DNA from: Asterionellopsis glacialis
Taxonomy: Eukaryota; Bacillariophyta; Plagiogrammaphyceae; Rhaphoneidales; Asterionellopsidaceae
Assembly (NCBI GenBank): GCA_014885115.2
Contig: WKLE02005604.1
Span: 1 to 13,040, forward strand
Reading direction: 5' to 3'
Length of the DNA: 13,040 nt
In this document: positions 1-9,341 of the stretch, piece by piece
Position numbering within the stretch: position 1 is the stretch's first letter
Layout: each line of letters begins with the position of its first letter
Notes under the pieces: generated by a model
Databases searched by the model: none
What the model saw: the letters and a program-made list of their open reading frames with translations, nothing else
What the model was told of the DNA's origin: nothing
Position numbers and translations under genes: made by a program

Positions 1-437
1 ACAACGAAGACCATGACGAACGCGAGAAAAATAAAAATTCTATTGCCCCAACAATGACATAAAAAGCAACGGTATGCTCGCATGCATGCATTCCCTGCGA
101 TTTTTTTTACCTGCATGGTGTATAAAAAACAAACGTAAAGAAACAATTACACATCATGTTGGGACGTGCGCAAAGTTGCGAACGGTTTTCTCGACAAATA
201 TAATGCATGCGGCTCTGTAGACTTGTATTTAACAGATTTTAATGGAGATATTGTTCCATTTCAGTAAAATCGTGTGCTATTTTGCGCACCTCAAGGTCAT
301 GCAAGAGGTCTGTTTGCGTACGATTTTATGGACAATCTCGCATGTAGGTCCTACGGTATTCATTCATGTTCTTGAGTTGAAATTTCAATATCTTGGTAAT
401 CATTATTTTCCTTGTCGACAAAAACTGCGTTGATATT
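1..437. other. 5' flank of the acyltransferase-like gene, no gene seen
   Basis: I see no coding region here. The small open frame from 242 to 433 has no recognisable protein features and overlaps the start of the next gene in another frame. The stretch is rich in CpG (21 in bases 1-420) and carries a short GCATGCATGCAT run near 80-91 and a T8 tract near 102-109. It presumably contains the promoter and 5' leader of the gene starting at 438, but no core element can be assigned with confidence. Confidence 0.5.
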
Positions 438-1487
438 ATGATTGACAGAAAGGATGTTATTCAATTGATATCATTACTTTCACTTGTCTCGGTGGGTATC
501 ACAGTGGTTTTTTCAATTTTTATATGGCCATTTTTTCTTACAATACTAATTTTGTCGAAGAATAGAAATTGGTTGTTGGACTTGATGCATAATGATGATG
601 ACAGTGAAGTGGGTCACAATGAGATGAATACTATTGAATATCATTCCTCAATGTCTTGGTCCAACAATAATCATCAACATCTACTTTTTGTTATTGCAAT
701 ATCCATTCAAGTAATACATGTTACTGCACTTATTTGGAACGATTATCCATATTTATATTTGAATAGATTCGCATTTATACCTATCCGAATGTGTTTGTCT
801 CCATTGGTTTCTATCATTACGAAAGGTGAATCTGTAAGAGAGAAAACACCAAGTTGGTTTCATTGTGTTACTACTGATTTACCTCAGACTCATAATGTAA
901 ATGTGCTATTGTCATCCTTGAGCAAACATGTACGAAGAGATTTGAAACGGAAAATTCAAAAATTCCACCATAGAGGCATAAGTACCAAAACAATGCATTG
1001 TAATAATATTTCGTTACTTCAAGATGTACCAATTATATGGGAACATCAACAACGGACCGTACAACAACAAGAGGGCGTAGTAGGAAACAATGAATCAGCC
1101 TTGGTTGAATTTATCAAACGATTCCTTGTTTATTTTTTAACTACAGATGCGTATATTGATCGATATTATGACAAGAATGGAAAACTTTGTGCACTAAAAT
1201 TATTCCATGGTTGTGGACGCACATTTAATAATTTTGTGTATTTTTGTTCACAAGCTGAAAGTCAATCTGGTATATGGCATTATAATCACGTGCGATGTTT
1301 GTTACGAGTTTGTATGGCACATACAAGTCATTACGATTACATCAATTTCAGTTGTCATCAAGATCATGCCAAGAAATGTGCAGGTTGTCAAAAAGCTAAT
1401 CATGATAATGATTCCCTACTGGATGTTTTATATCCTTTCCAATTTTACAAGGAACCTCCGTCAAATATAATTCATGTAACTTTGTAA
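438..1487 (+). CDS. Membrane-anchored protein with GNAT/FemAB-like acyltransferase-type domain (putative)
   Basis: This is a single-exon gene of 349 residues ending in TAA. The frame is open back to a TGA at 378-380, and the first in-frame ATG is at 438 with A at -3; an upstream TTG at 393 is not a credible eukaryotic start. Residues 12-39 form a strongly hydrophobic segment, probably a signal-anchor. A second hydrophobic stretch at about 82-100 may be a membrane segment or a buried strand. A basic helix follows at about 162-176 (KHVRRDLKRKIQKF). After that comes a pattern seen in acyl-transfer folds of the GNAT/BioF2/FemAB group: a D-x-NGKLCALKLF strand near 245-256, a second strand (FVYFCSQ) and a helix leading to YDYINFS near 299-305. 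I infer the fold from this order of elements; no catalytic residues are identified. The C-terminal part is rich in Cys (CHQDHAKKCAGC). The substrate is unknown. It converges with the next gene, 420 bp away. The gene itself is well supported; the function is weakly supported. Confidence 0.65.
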   Translation: MIDRKDVIQLISLLSLVSVGITVVFSIFIWPFFLTILILSKNRNWLLDLMHNDDDSEVGHNEMNTIEYHSSMSWSNNNHQHLLFVIAISIQVIHVTALIWNDYPYLYLNRFAFIPIRMCLSPLVSIITKGESVREKTPSWFHCVTTDLPQTHNVNVLLSSLSKHVRRDLKRKIQKFHHRGISTKTMHCNNISLLQDVPIIWEHQQRTVQQQEGVVGNNESALVEFIKRFLVYFLTTDAYIDRYYDKNGKLCALKLFHGCGRTFNNFVYFCSQAESQSGIWHYNHVRCLLRVCMAHTSHYDYINFSCHQDHAKKCAGCQKANHDNDSLLDVLYPFQFYKEPPSNIIHVTL

Positions 1488-1907
1488 CCGAACGAAGAAA
1501 AAGAAACAGTGGACATGAAAAGTGAATTCATTATCATCCTGACAAAGCTGGTGTTTGATGTTGAAGGTGATCTGTGTGGCCGGCCTCCTCGATGAAACAC
1601 TCTAAAAAATGGGAAAGTAGAGCTTTGAAATGATACCAAACAATTAACATCATGAAACCAAATGTAAAAGATATCTCATATGCGTACAATCTTCCGTCTC
1701 CTCTAGGATGAGAATCGAAACTGACAAAAATAGCAAGTTGTTTCAGTCATAGAATTTGATTCAGTGAATACTGCACTCTCCAGCCGTGACAGAAACAAAT
1801 ACCTGGTACCGCGTGTGTGTTAACTATATCATTCTATGACATTTTAAAACAAAGGCAAGGGTATCCTCCCTTTTTTGTTTTTTCTTTCCCTCGTAGTGTC
1901 TACATAC
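1488..1907. other. Convergent intergenic region
   Basis: This 420-bp gap lies between two genes that end toward each other, so it should hold both 3' UTRs and polyadenylation sites. I see no open frame of note. A T-rich block at 1870-1888 lies just beyond the stop of the - strand gene. No clear hairpin terminator or RNA gene was found. Confidence 0.5.
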
Positions 1908-3324
1908 TTAGAGAATATCGACCTTTCTCTTAATACCAACATCAACACCTTCATCAAAGCTGAAACCACTCATAGGTGCATTAATATTGGCTGTCCATGG
2001 TCCATCTTGCCATTTCAAGTTGATACATTCATTGGGTGTGATGGTTGTTGTAACTTTTCCTGTTGAATCCAATGATTTTGCAATATCAAGTGAGAAACGC
2101 TTATCAGTTGTAATACTAGGACGAACGACCCAATCATCACCAACTTGTCTTTCGACTGTTAATTTTTGACTGGAAGATGTACTTGTATCAGCTACAATAC
2201 TTGTTTTGTCCAAATCATAAGCAATAGTTGTATCTGTAGAAGAAATGACGCTGCCATCAAAACTAAAACGAGGGTTCACACTAAACTTCCCACCAAAGAT
2301 GGAAAAAGACTTTTTAGCATTTACTTTGTTGACAGCAAAGTCATCAGGAGCTGTAATAAAAAGGAAGAACCAAGAAATTTGAGAATGGTCAAAGACTCTA
2401 AAGAAAGACACATCAGAGTGGGTAGAGGCGACGACGGAACCATTTACAATATAAAATAACACAACGCTTAAAGCTTTACTCTCATATGAGTCCAGCATGG
2501 TAGGGCTTTGCGTTATCCTTTGGGCATTGCAAATATGGAATGTCTTACCTGCACTGCACAAAACTTGAAGCGAGGTAGTATCACCATCAAGACGAACATC
2601 TAGTCCGACTTGATCTAAACTTTGTGCTTGAGCTTCTGCACGAGCTGAAAGATCAAATCCACCTACAATAGATCGTTTAATTTTACCCCATAAAGAATAG
2701 GGCATAGAATCAACATCTTGTACTGTCATATCAATGCCACCCTGATTGCATAAATACATTATTTTTTATAGCAGAACAAGTAGGCAAAGTGTTTGGTTGG
2801 TACGAGTGAATAATAATGGTCGGTCAAAAGTCACAAACTATCAACATCACATGAAGCCGGTACGGTCACATAGTTCTCTAACTCGCAAACATGTATTTTT
2901 ACAATATTTACCAACATACCTCAAAATCAAAGCCACCAGATTCTCCAGTAGCCTTCCAGTTAACTTTAGGCTCAAGACCTCCAAGTTTTCCATGAGATCC
3001 ATTTGATAATCCAATCTGTATTGTTAGGTTCAGATGAGGGGGGGGGTCGAAAACAATAAAAGTGTGAGCTAAGAAAAAATACTACTCTAAAGCTAACCGA
3101 TATAATTCTGTCAGTCTCAGTATTGACACTCTGCGGATGCCATGACGAGAAATTTGTTCAAGAGCAAATGAATCCTCATTTTTGTTTGATGAATGATGGC
3201 ATCACGACAAATCCTATACACATTGCATTATTGTTTGACGTACAGACACTTGAGGAGTTCCAATTTCGGCATTGCTTGTGTCTACGAGACAGGCAAGTAC
3301 GAATGGCAAGGCAATAAGCTTCAT
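1908..3324 (-). CDS. Secreted beta-strand-rich protein, four exons, family not recognised
   Basis: I reassembled this gene from four exons on the minus strand: 3324-3244, 3015-2920, 2741-2549 and 2350-1908, joined across GT-AG introns of 228, 178 and 198 bp. The donors are GTACGT, GTATGT and GTAAGA; all junctions keep frame (phases 0, 0 and 1) and the product is 270 residues. Exon 1 begins MKLIALPFVLACLVDTSNA, a classic signal peptide likely cut after SNA; there is no Phe at +1, so the diatom plastid ASAF-type signal is absent. The mature part alternates short polar and hydrophobic runs and is Gly/Ser/Thr-rich: KLGGLEPKVNWKATG (about 37-51), YSLWGKIKR (about 74-82), DDWVVRPSITTDKRFSLDIAKS and QDGPWTANINAPM toward the C-terminus. 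This suggests a beta-barrel or beta-sandwich, possibly porin-like, but that is inference. The exon 1 donor is the least certain junction: GTGTCT just upstream (at 3249) also keeps frame, while GTACGT is the better site and gives the smoother QVSIGLSN join. Confidence 0.75.
2351..2548 (-). other. Intron 3 of the secreted-protein gene, stop-free
   Basis: Donor AG|GTAAGA and acceptor TTATTACAG|CT bound this 198-bp intron. Its length is 66 codons exactly and the host reading frame has no stop inside it, so translation can run through from 2759 to 1908. The intronic part reads as a hydrophobic, unrelated insert (ALSVVLFYIV, SWFFLFIT), and the flanking exons join smoothly without it, which is why I treat it as an intron. 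Confidence 0.8.
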
Positions 3325-4566
3325 TGTCAATAGTTCCGCGGTATGTAGGTATCGATGTCAAAAGATTCTCTTTCTGTGTCACTCAAGATGCAATCAAGAT
3401 GGAAAACTGGGTACGAAAACGTTACGTGTCAATCTTCCAGTAGTTAAAAGGAGAAAGGCGAACAGATTTGGAGGAAGAAAGGCGAAGATGGCGCACCGAT
3501 CGGAAGCTACAGTGGGTTCATACAGAACGCAAGTACTGGTACCATCGATCCTGTCAAGGTCACTCCCTCCGACGACCCCTCTGGCGAATGACGTCTTTCA
3601 AAAAAATCTTTGTGGCGATTAGTCGCCCCACATATCTTTGCATCTTGTGCTTTTCAGATGCTGGGTGAGAGGATGAAGATGTCTCTGTCCGTCCTTCCTT
3701 TATCTACCAGTGAATTCACATATATCATCAATCTATGTACATAGAATATTGTATATTCATTTGAATTTGACATATTCAACAACAGCGGCGGTAAAGACAA
3801 ATAATCAAAAAATTGACCAATCATAATGCCTTACTGAATGCAGCCAAGTGGTGATTGCAGATGAGGAAACGGAAATGAGATTCTCATTATTTTTTTAATA
3901 TTTTCTTCAAGTCTTATTCTTTTCTACGTTCGAAAGTGCACAACAACTAGTAACCATCACAAAAATTCCAACGTCCACAACGCAACATCATCATTTAACT
4001 CTTGTCACACAACCGACACTTGATTTCAAATTCCTCCATGCTGTTGAAAGCAATTTGATTTATTTAATAGTAGAAAGAAAATGGTACAAGCTCAACACCA
4101 TTGATACAATACCAGAAGCAAAGCCCAACGTGTAGTAGTAGTCGAAAATCCAACGAAGAGATTGATACCATCTCGGTCACAGCAACACAGATACATAGAG
4201 AAAAATATTGGTGCAATCTTGATGGTGTCAATGCTGTGTACTGTGTTTTGCCATATGTAATTTTATAATGCACTCGCATCGCGATGTATACTACGATTTA
4301 CATTACCGTGTATAGATAACATGTCTAATCTAAAATATGGATTCGTATGTATAGTACTCTTTTTGTACCGAGTGAACAGACCTTCCATGTCCTTCGTGTT
4401 CCACCCTCATTGTTCGCATGACTTCTTTCGTTCCATCCGACTCCACTTTGAGTATAAACCATATTTCCCCTAAATTAATGGCTCAATGAGATTTTGTAAT
4501 TGTCGTTGCGGTGGCGGCACATGTAGATATGGTGGTTGTGGCAGTAGCAGTGGTAATGGCTTTCCC
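3325..4566. other. Intergenic region between two minus-strand genes
   Basis: This 1.24-kb stretch should hold the promoter of the secreted-protein gene on its left and the 3' UTR of the LRR gene on its right. Short open frames on both strands (for example 4064-4279 minus) show no domain, signal or codon pattern I can support. A GC- and CpG-richer block at about 3400-3620 contains a Met-less 47-codon frame (3448-3591) and is described under findings. Near 4500-4560 the + strand is rich in GGT/GTG triplets, just beyond the LRR stop codon. Confidence 0.5.
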
Positions 4567-6994
4567 CTAGTTTATACAATAACACTTTGTACAACAGATA
4601 CATGCTGCATGGCTGTTACAATCCACACAATCCATTATTAATTCTGTCAAGTATATATCTCTCAAAATACAAACATCTGCAGTATTTTATGAATTAACCA
4701 ATTAATCAATGTGTAGAAGAAAAGACGAAATATTAGAGTTAGTGAATACCATCATGATGAAAGTTTGGTTAAGTTTCTTTTGTTTGCAACAAAACAGTGA
4801 TATTATCATCCTCTAGTGTGTATAAACATCATCATAATGCAACGTACCTGCTGTAACATCCCCCTCAAGCTCATTGTCAAATAGCCATAAACTTTCTAAA
4901 TATTGAAAGGATGAAAATCCATCAGGTATTGTCCCTGTCAATTGATTCGAATACAACTTGACTTCCTTTAAATTAAAAGATCGTTTGATACGAAAAACAT
5001 TGTCCCTCGAAATTTCACTATCACTTTCCACAAGAGCATTATCAAATAAGGGATCCAAAGTACCCGTGAATTGATTATCATACAAATGTACAATTTCTAA
5101 CGTGGGAATGGTTAGTAATCCTGATGGTAATGGACCATCTAATCGACAATCATCCACGGTGAATTCAATTAAGTTTGTAAATTGGGATATACATGAAGGT
5201 ATATGTCCTTGTAATAATATATTATCACCCATATGAAGTTGTTGGACAGTTGAAGATAATATACATAATTCGGTTGGTATAGATCCTGCCAAATTATTAT
5301 GACCTGTTTGTTGTTGCCGTAGTGTATGTACAGAACATGATTATTATTATTTTGTTTTTTTGTTTGTTTGTTTGTTTTTCCGTTATTTGTGGTTGTTGTT
5401 GTGTAATTGTCAAGAGGAAACACGCATCATCCAGTACATGAGTGTCGAAATAATGAATATGAATGGAGAAGAAGAAAAAGAGAGAGAGAGAAAGAGAGAA
5501 AGAGAGAAAGAAAGAGAGAAAGAAAGAGAAAGAGAGAAACAAAAAAAGTCAGTTGCTGGTTTGGAGCACTGGCAAAAACGGCACAAAAAGCAAACATTCC
5601 TCCACTATACGCACTTAAATCAAGTCCAGTAATAGCCATATTTCCATCGTCCATTTGTTCACATGATGTAATACCAAACCATGAGCAATGATCATCTTCA
5701 AATGTGTTCCAACCATTACGTAAAAGCCATCGTTCTCCTGTAGTTGAAAAATATGTTACCATTAAAGCTGCAGAGAGGAAAAGGATGGAGAGAGAAAGCA
5801 GGAGAGATTAGTACAGGGTTTATACGGACAAGAAAAAGAGATGGCAATAAAAATTAACAAGAGACCGAATTCAGACAGTCAGTAGACAAGTCAGCAAGCA
5901 TTCCACTTTAGACCCACAAACTGATTCAATCCAATGGACGTACCATAACGTTGTGCAACTGCAAAGTTATTGACTGTATCCAAAGAGACGACTTCTTCCA
6001 ATAATTCGATAAAGGCTTTTCCTTGAGGTGTTGACGCATCTAACAAAAGACTTCTTTCCGTGTATGGTTGCAAGATGCTCAGAATTTTAGCAGCAGCTTG
6101 ATTACGAATAGATGGAGTATCATTGGTATCAGTATCAGTATCGGAAGTATCACGATCAGTATCATCCATCACGTCCAGTACAGCGAAAGGTGTTGGTGAT
6201 GGTGTTCCCATTATACTTGAAGTTGAGGTGGATTCTGTCGTATTGAGTGAAGAATCTTCATCTTGGTCTTCTGCCACTTGATTCTTTTCAGATGTTACAT
6301 TTTCTTGTTCCTTGTTATTATTCCGTTTATGAAAGAGAATACCACACGTAATTCCCATTACTATTGCAAATATGATACAACAAATCAAAATCGTTTTACG
6401 TTTTCGACGTCGATTCTTTTGTTCTACGGCATCAATATTACGTTTTAAAATCTTGTATTCTTCATCCTCAGTACTGTTAGGTGTACAATGTGTAATGACT
6501 GTATCATCTTCGTCGTAAATTATAAATGTAGAATCCATGCTGTTGTTCAGGTTAGTATTATTCGTATCAGTTGCTGCTGTTTCTTTTTTTAGACTGATGC
6601 TGCTACTACTACAACTTTCTGAACTTGGGTATTCATATTGATGTACTGATCTACTATTACTACTATTGTTTGAATCATAATTATTTGTTCTAGTCTTTTG
6701 TTCTTGTTCTTTTTGTTGTTGTTGATACGGCACTGGTTGTTTCCAAATTAGTGTACTTGGAACATTTTTCATTTTTCCAGGTACGTACAATACAGAAGTA
6801 GAACCATCATCAATATCATTCGTTTCATTGTCATTGTCGTAATCACCATCATACGTTTCACTACCATCTACACTTGCTGGTTCGACAAGAACAGAAATAT
6901 CATTTTCAACATCGATTGGTCGAAAAAATCTTGATGCTGTTGCTATTTCTGATTTTCCTTTTGGTTTCCTTGCACTTCTTCCAAACCGTCCCAT
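4567..6994 (-). CDS. Diatom-type transmembrane leucine-rich-repeat protein, four exons
   Basis: Exons on the minus strand are 6994-5944, 5767-5615, 5303-4848 and 4676-4567, joined by three phase-1 GT-AG introns of 176, 311 and 171 bp (donors GTACGT, GTGCGT, GTACGT). The product is 589 residues. Residues 1-196 are a low-complexity acidic and Asn/Ser/Gln-rich tail. RRRKRK at 195-200 precedes one membrane span at about 201-221, so by the positive-inside rule the tail is cytoplasmic and the LRR part is outside. An Asp/Thr-rich stalk follows, then the conserved AQRYALMVTYFST block (347-359), an LRR cap with C378-SWFGITS-C386, and about six plant-type LRRs starting with LDLSHNNLAGSIP at 399-411. 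The tail carries eight Cys (556, 570, 573, 579, 581, 582, 585, 587). There is no kinase domain, so any receptor or adhesion role would need partners; that role is inference. Splicing restores consensus motifs at every junction, which makes the model strong. The ATG context is aaaaATGGG. Confidence 0.9.
5341..5403. repeat. ATT, TTTG and GTT simple repeats
   Basis: On the + strand the order is a short ATT run, a T-rich stretch with four TTTG units (about 5351-5379), then a GTT run (about 5391-5403). On the sense strand of the gene these are CAAA and AAC runs close to the 3' splice site of intron 2. Confidence 0.9.
5466..5549. repeat. GA/GAAA purine tract
   Basis: About 80 bases on the + strand are nearly pure purine, made of GA, GAAA and GAGAAA units. 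On the gene's sense strand this is a pyrimidine tract inside intron 2. It produces spurious Lys/Arg/Glu-rich frames on the + strand. Confidence 0.95.
6126..6170 (-). repeat. GATACT-type repeat coding Asp-Thr
   Basis: The hexamer ATCAGT and close variants recur on the + strand. On the coding strand they give the alternating Asp-Thr stalk (about residues 277-292, DTDRDTSDTDTDTNDT) of the LRR protein, between the membrane span and the LRR cap. Such a repeat is likely to vary in length between alleles. Confidence 0.75.
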
Positions 6995-7154
6995 TTTTTG
7001 TTTTTCTTTCTTTATGTTTTTTCAAAAAGGTTTGCGTTTTTGAGTGTGGTTCTTGTGTATGAATATCAGTGATGGAGAGAACACAACATGGGTTACAGCA
7101 CCTTTTGGGTGTGAGTACGGATGCCCTACTTTTTTGTTTTGCTCTCTCATCCAC

Positions 7155-7162
7155 GGCGCGAA
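7155..7162. promoter_or_regulatory. E2F-like site GGCGCGAA
   Basis: GGCGCGAA matches the E2F/DP core on the reverse strand (TTCGCGCC). It is about 160 bp upstream of the LRR start codon. The match is to the motif only; no binding evidence is available. Confidence 0.3.
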
Positions 7163-7397
7163 GTAAGATCCTCTACACTTCCCGCTGGAGTTTTTCCTGG
7201 TTTGAAAATTTTGAAAACGTAGGAATGGCATGCTCGGTAGATGCTTTCAAAACTATCCATATATCATAAACCATCTTTAATACATTCATTTGAAATTTTC
7301 TCCAAAAAATCGGTTTGCATATCTAATTAAAAATTATTATACTATATATACTTGAATACAGTGAATTAGTTCGAAACAGGATGTTTCCCAAAAAAAG

Positions 7398-7409
7398 AGG
7401 CGCCAAAAA
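7398..7409. promoter_or_regulatory. E2F-like site AGGCGCCAAAAA
   Basis: The palindrome GGCGCC is followed by an A-run, which reads TTTTTGGCGCC on the other strand, close to the E2F consensus. It sits about 400 bp upstream of the LRR start. GC-only hexamers are rare in this AT-rich flank. Confidence 0.35.
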
Positions 7410-7767
7410 TAAACGAGTGACAATTAATCGCAGAATCGATATTTACCAGGACCACACATACATATTTACTATCGGATAGTACTTTTCACAAGCTTCCTTC
7501 ATTGCATCCTACTACTATATCAGTTTTTGTGTACAATGAAGGGACTGTGTTACAATAAGTAGTATCTTCTTCCGTTGACCAAGATGGAGCAAAGTTGAAC
7601 CAATTTTTGTCTTCGTACCGTAGAATAATATTATCATTAGTAAATGTCAAAGATTTTATAGAGCATATTATATATATATGTATGGATCAAAATATCCTGA
7701 ACCTTACCACGCATATACTAAATCAACCAAACTTTATGTGTGGAGGATACTCTTTCCATTGAAAAAA

Positions 7768-7777
7768 AGGCGCCAAA
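7768..7777. promoter_or_regulatory. E2F-like site AGGCGCCAAA
   Basis: This is a second GGCGCCAAA in the same orientation and with the same A-rich left flank as the site at 7398. It is followed at once by a GTGCCAAAAA partial copy (7781-7790). Confidence 0.35.
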
Positions 7778-9341
7778 CAAGTGCCAAAAATTGCTCAGAA
7801 ATTATTTGATACATACAAGAGAAAATAATAATAGGATAATGCTATGTAAATACATACAAAATATCTCGGCCTACTTACTTACTACTTACTTGATATCCTG
7901 AAAGTAGGATGCCGCCAGAAAGCAACAACAGAGACTACAAACTACTGTAACAGAATCAAAAGAGATAGAAGTTCTCCTCTACCCTCCACAGAAACTTATT
8001 CGCTCTTACTGTAACTTTTTCTGATTGTCTCCATGTTGTCTTTATACATTAGCATCAAAAACAACAAAGTCAAAACTGTAGAATCACCACCTGTCCATCA
8101 ACAACTGCATACACAAAATAATTTTTTATTTAAAAAACTTTATCTCCCAAACCCATTTGTTCTCTTTCTAAAAATATAGTCATTAACTCATTGTTAGTGT
8201 GCATCTTTGAAAAATCCCAGAACACCAATCCTACTCATTACACCTGTCTCCCTGTTAGTCATCATCTCCCAACATATTCATAAGCAGCTCTTTCACAAAT
8301 CTATACTTAAATATGTATTGATATACGAAACACCCCATAATGACATATCTGCTTAGATCTACATTATTAATGTATTATTATTAACACTACTCAGATGACA
8401 CTTTTTCCTTTCAATCTACATCCTCAACCATCAGCCCCTTATACCAAACCCAACTGATCTGCAGTATCTTTTCTCTTGTTGGCACCAACTCCTCCTACCT
8501 AATCCTTCTTAGATTGGTCAAACTTCACATTTGCCAACCTTCTTAATTTTCCAGGTAAAAAATATACACACTGTACTTTTTTTCAGTGTCTCATGATACC
8601 AGTAGTAGACAGTTGTACAGAGCAGCAGCAGTACCTGGTGCTATGACCTATATAAAAAGCAAACAGATTGTTCCCCAAAAAAGTTGAAAATCAAGGTAGC
8701 TGCAGATTATATTAATATGACTTCCCAATAATACACTTTGACTTCATTCTTTGATTCTTTTTGTTATAGCATTGTTCTTTGCTGTGCTGTGGAGGGCCCA
8801 TCCATCTATAACAATATGGTCATCATCTAATATTTCTATATCATGTTATCTCTATGTTTTTCTTTTGTCCATGATGTGTCCTGTATCAGCTCTCCTATAC
8901 CATCATTATTTCTTGGTTTTTCATCCATTACAACCAGAAGCATCTTTATGTCCAGCCATCTATCTACTCAAGTAGTACTTGGAGAAATCCCTCTCCCCCC
9001 TCTTCAGATATGGTGGGTACTCCTAGTATTTGAATAATCTCTAGAACCCTATCCTCATCTGAGTTCTTATGATTTTACATTCCTAAATAATAATAACAGT
9101 GCCTCTTTTGTGCTCTATTGATAACAACAAGGACTTCACACCACCACTTTTATTACTAGTCAGATGCTGTGCAGAAGAAAACCTAAACCAAAAAAATTTC
9201 CCTACTCCAAGGCAATAAGAATCAGAAACTATCATGTTGGTAAAAATAAATGGCTGGATGCAACTTCTGTTTACCTGACAAAATAATACTTTTTTAAAAT
9301 CCTCTCCACACATCATGATTTTACTGTATACAGCAACTGCA

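Larger units (their letters stand above)
5304..5614 (-). other. Intron 2 of the LRR gene, microsatellite-filled
   Basis: The donor is A|GTGCGT and the acceptor ACAAACAG|GT. Joining here restores codon AGT and the canonical LDLSHNNLAG repeat. Most of the intron is simple sequence, listed separately. It is the longest of the three introns in this gene. Confidence 0.85.
6995..8002. other. 5' flank of the LRR gene, no gene seen
   Basis: This kilobase lies upstream of the LRR start codon. Short open frames (for example 7069-7269 plus, 7022-7231 minus) overlap each other and look like chance. It keeps a normal CpG level (23 in 7021-8002), unlike the DNA that follows. It holds three GGCGC-core sites, listed separately, and a TTAC-rich stretch near 7870-7890. 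Confidence 0.5.

Noticed and set aside
393..437. Fifteen extra N-terminal residues on the acyltransferase-like gene
   Set aside because: The frame there opens at a TTG, not an ATG; the first in-frame ATG is 438 with a suitable A at -3.
1908..2759. A single 283-residue unspliced gene on the minus strand
   Set aside because: It begins inside intron 2 and reads through intron 3. The spliced model has a signal peptide and smoother protein joins.
3123..3668. Several 60-116 codon + strand frames
   Set aside because: They overlap exon 1, intron 1 and the promoter of the minus-strand gene, some start at TTG, and none has a domain or start context I can support.
4064..4279. 71-residue hydrophobic minus-strand frame
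   Set aside because: No signal peptide pattern, family resemblance or splice context; it fits chance in an intergenic stretch.
4813..4847. LRR gene ending TLHYDDVYTH at 4813
   Set aside because: This is read-through past a GTACGT donor; the exon at 4676-4567 supplies the family-typical Cys-rich end in frame.
5360..5691. Lys/Arg/Glu-rich small proteins on the + strand
   Set aside because: They are translations of the GA microsatellite in intron 2.
5891..5943. Separate 367-residue protein ending at 5891
   Set aside because: This is read-through past the exon 1 donor. Splicing to 5767 restores AQRYALMVTYFST, a conserved block in diatom LRR proteins.
7366..7380. Possible tRNA T-arm (GTTCGAAAC)
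   Set aside because: No pairing stem around it and no acceptor, D or anticodon arm nearby.
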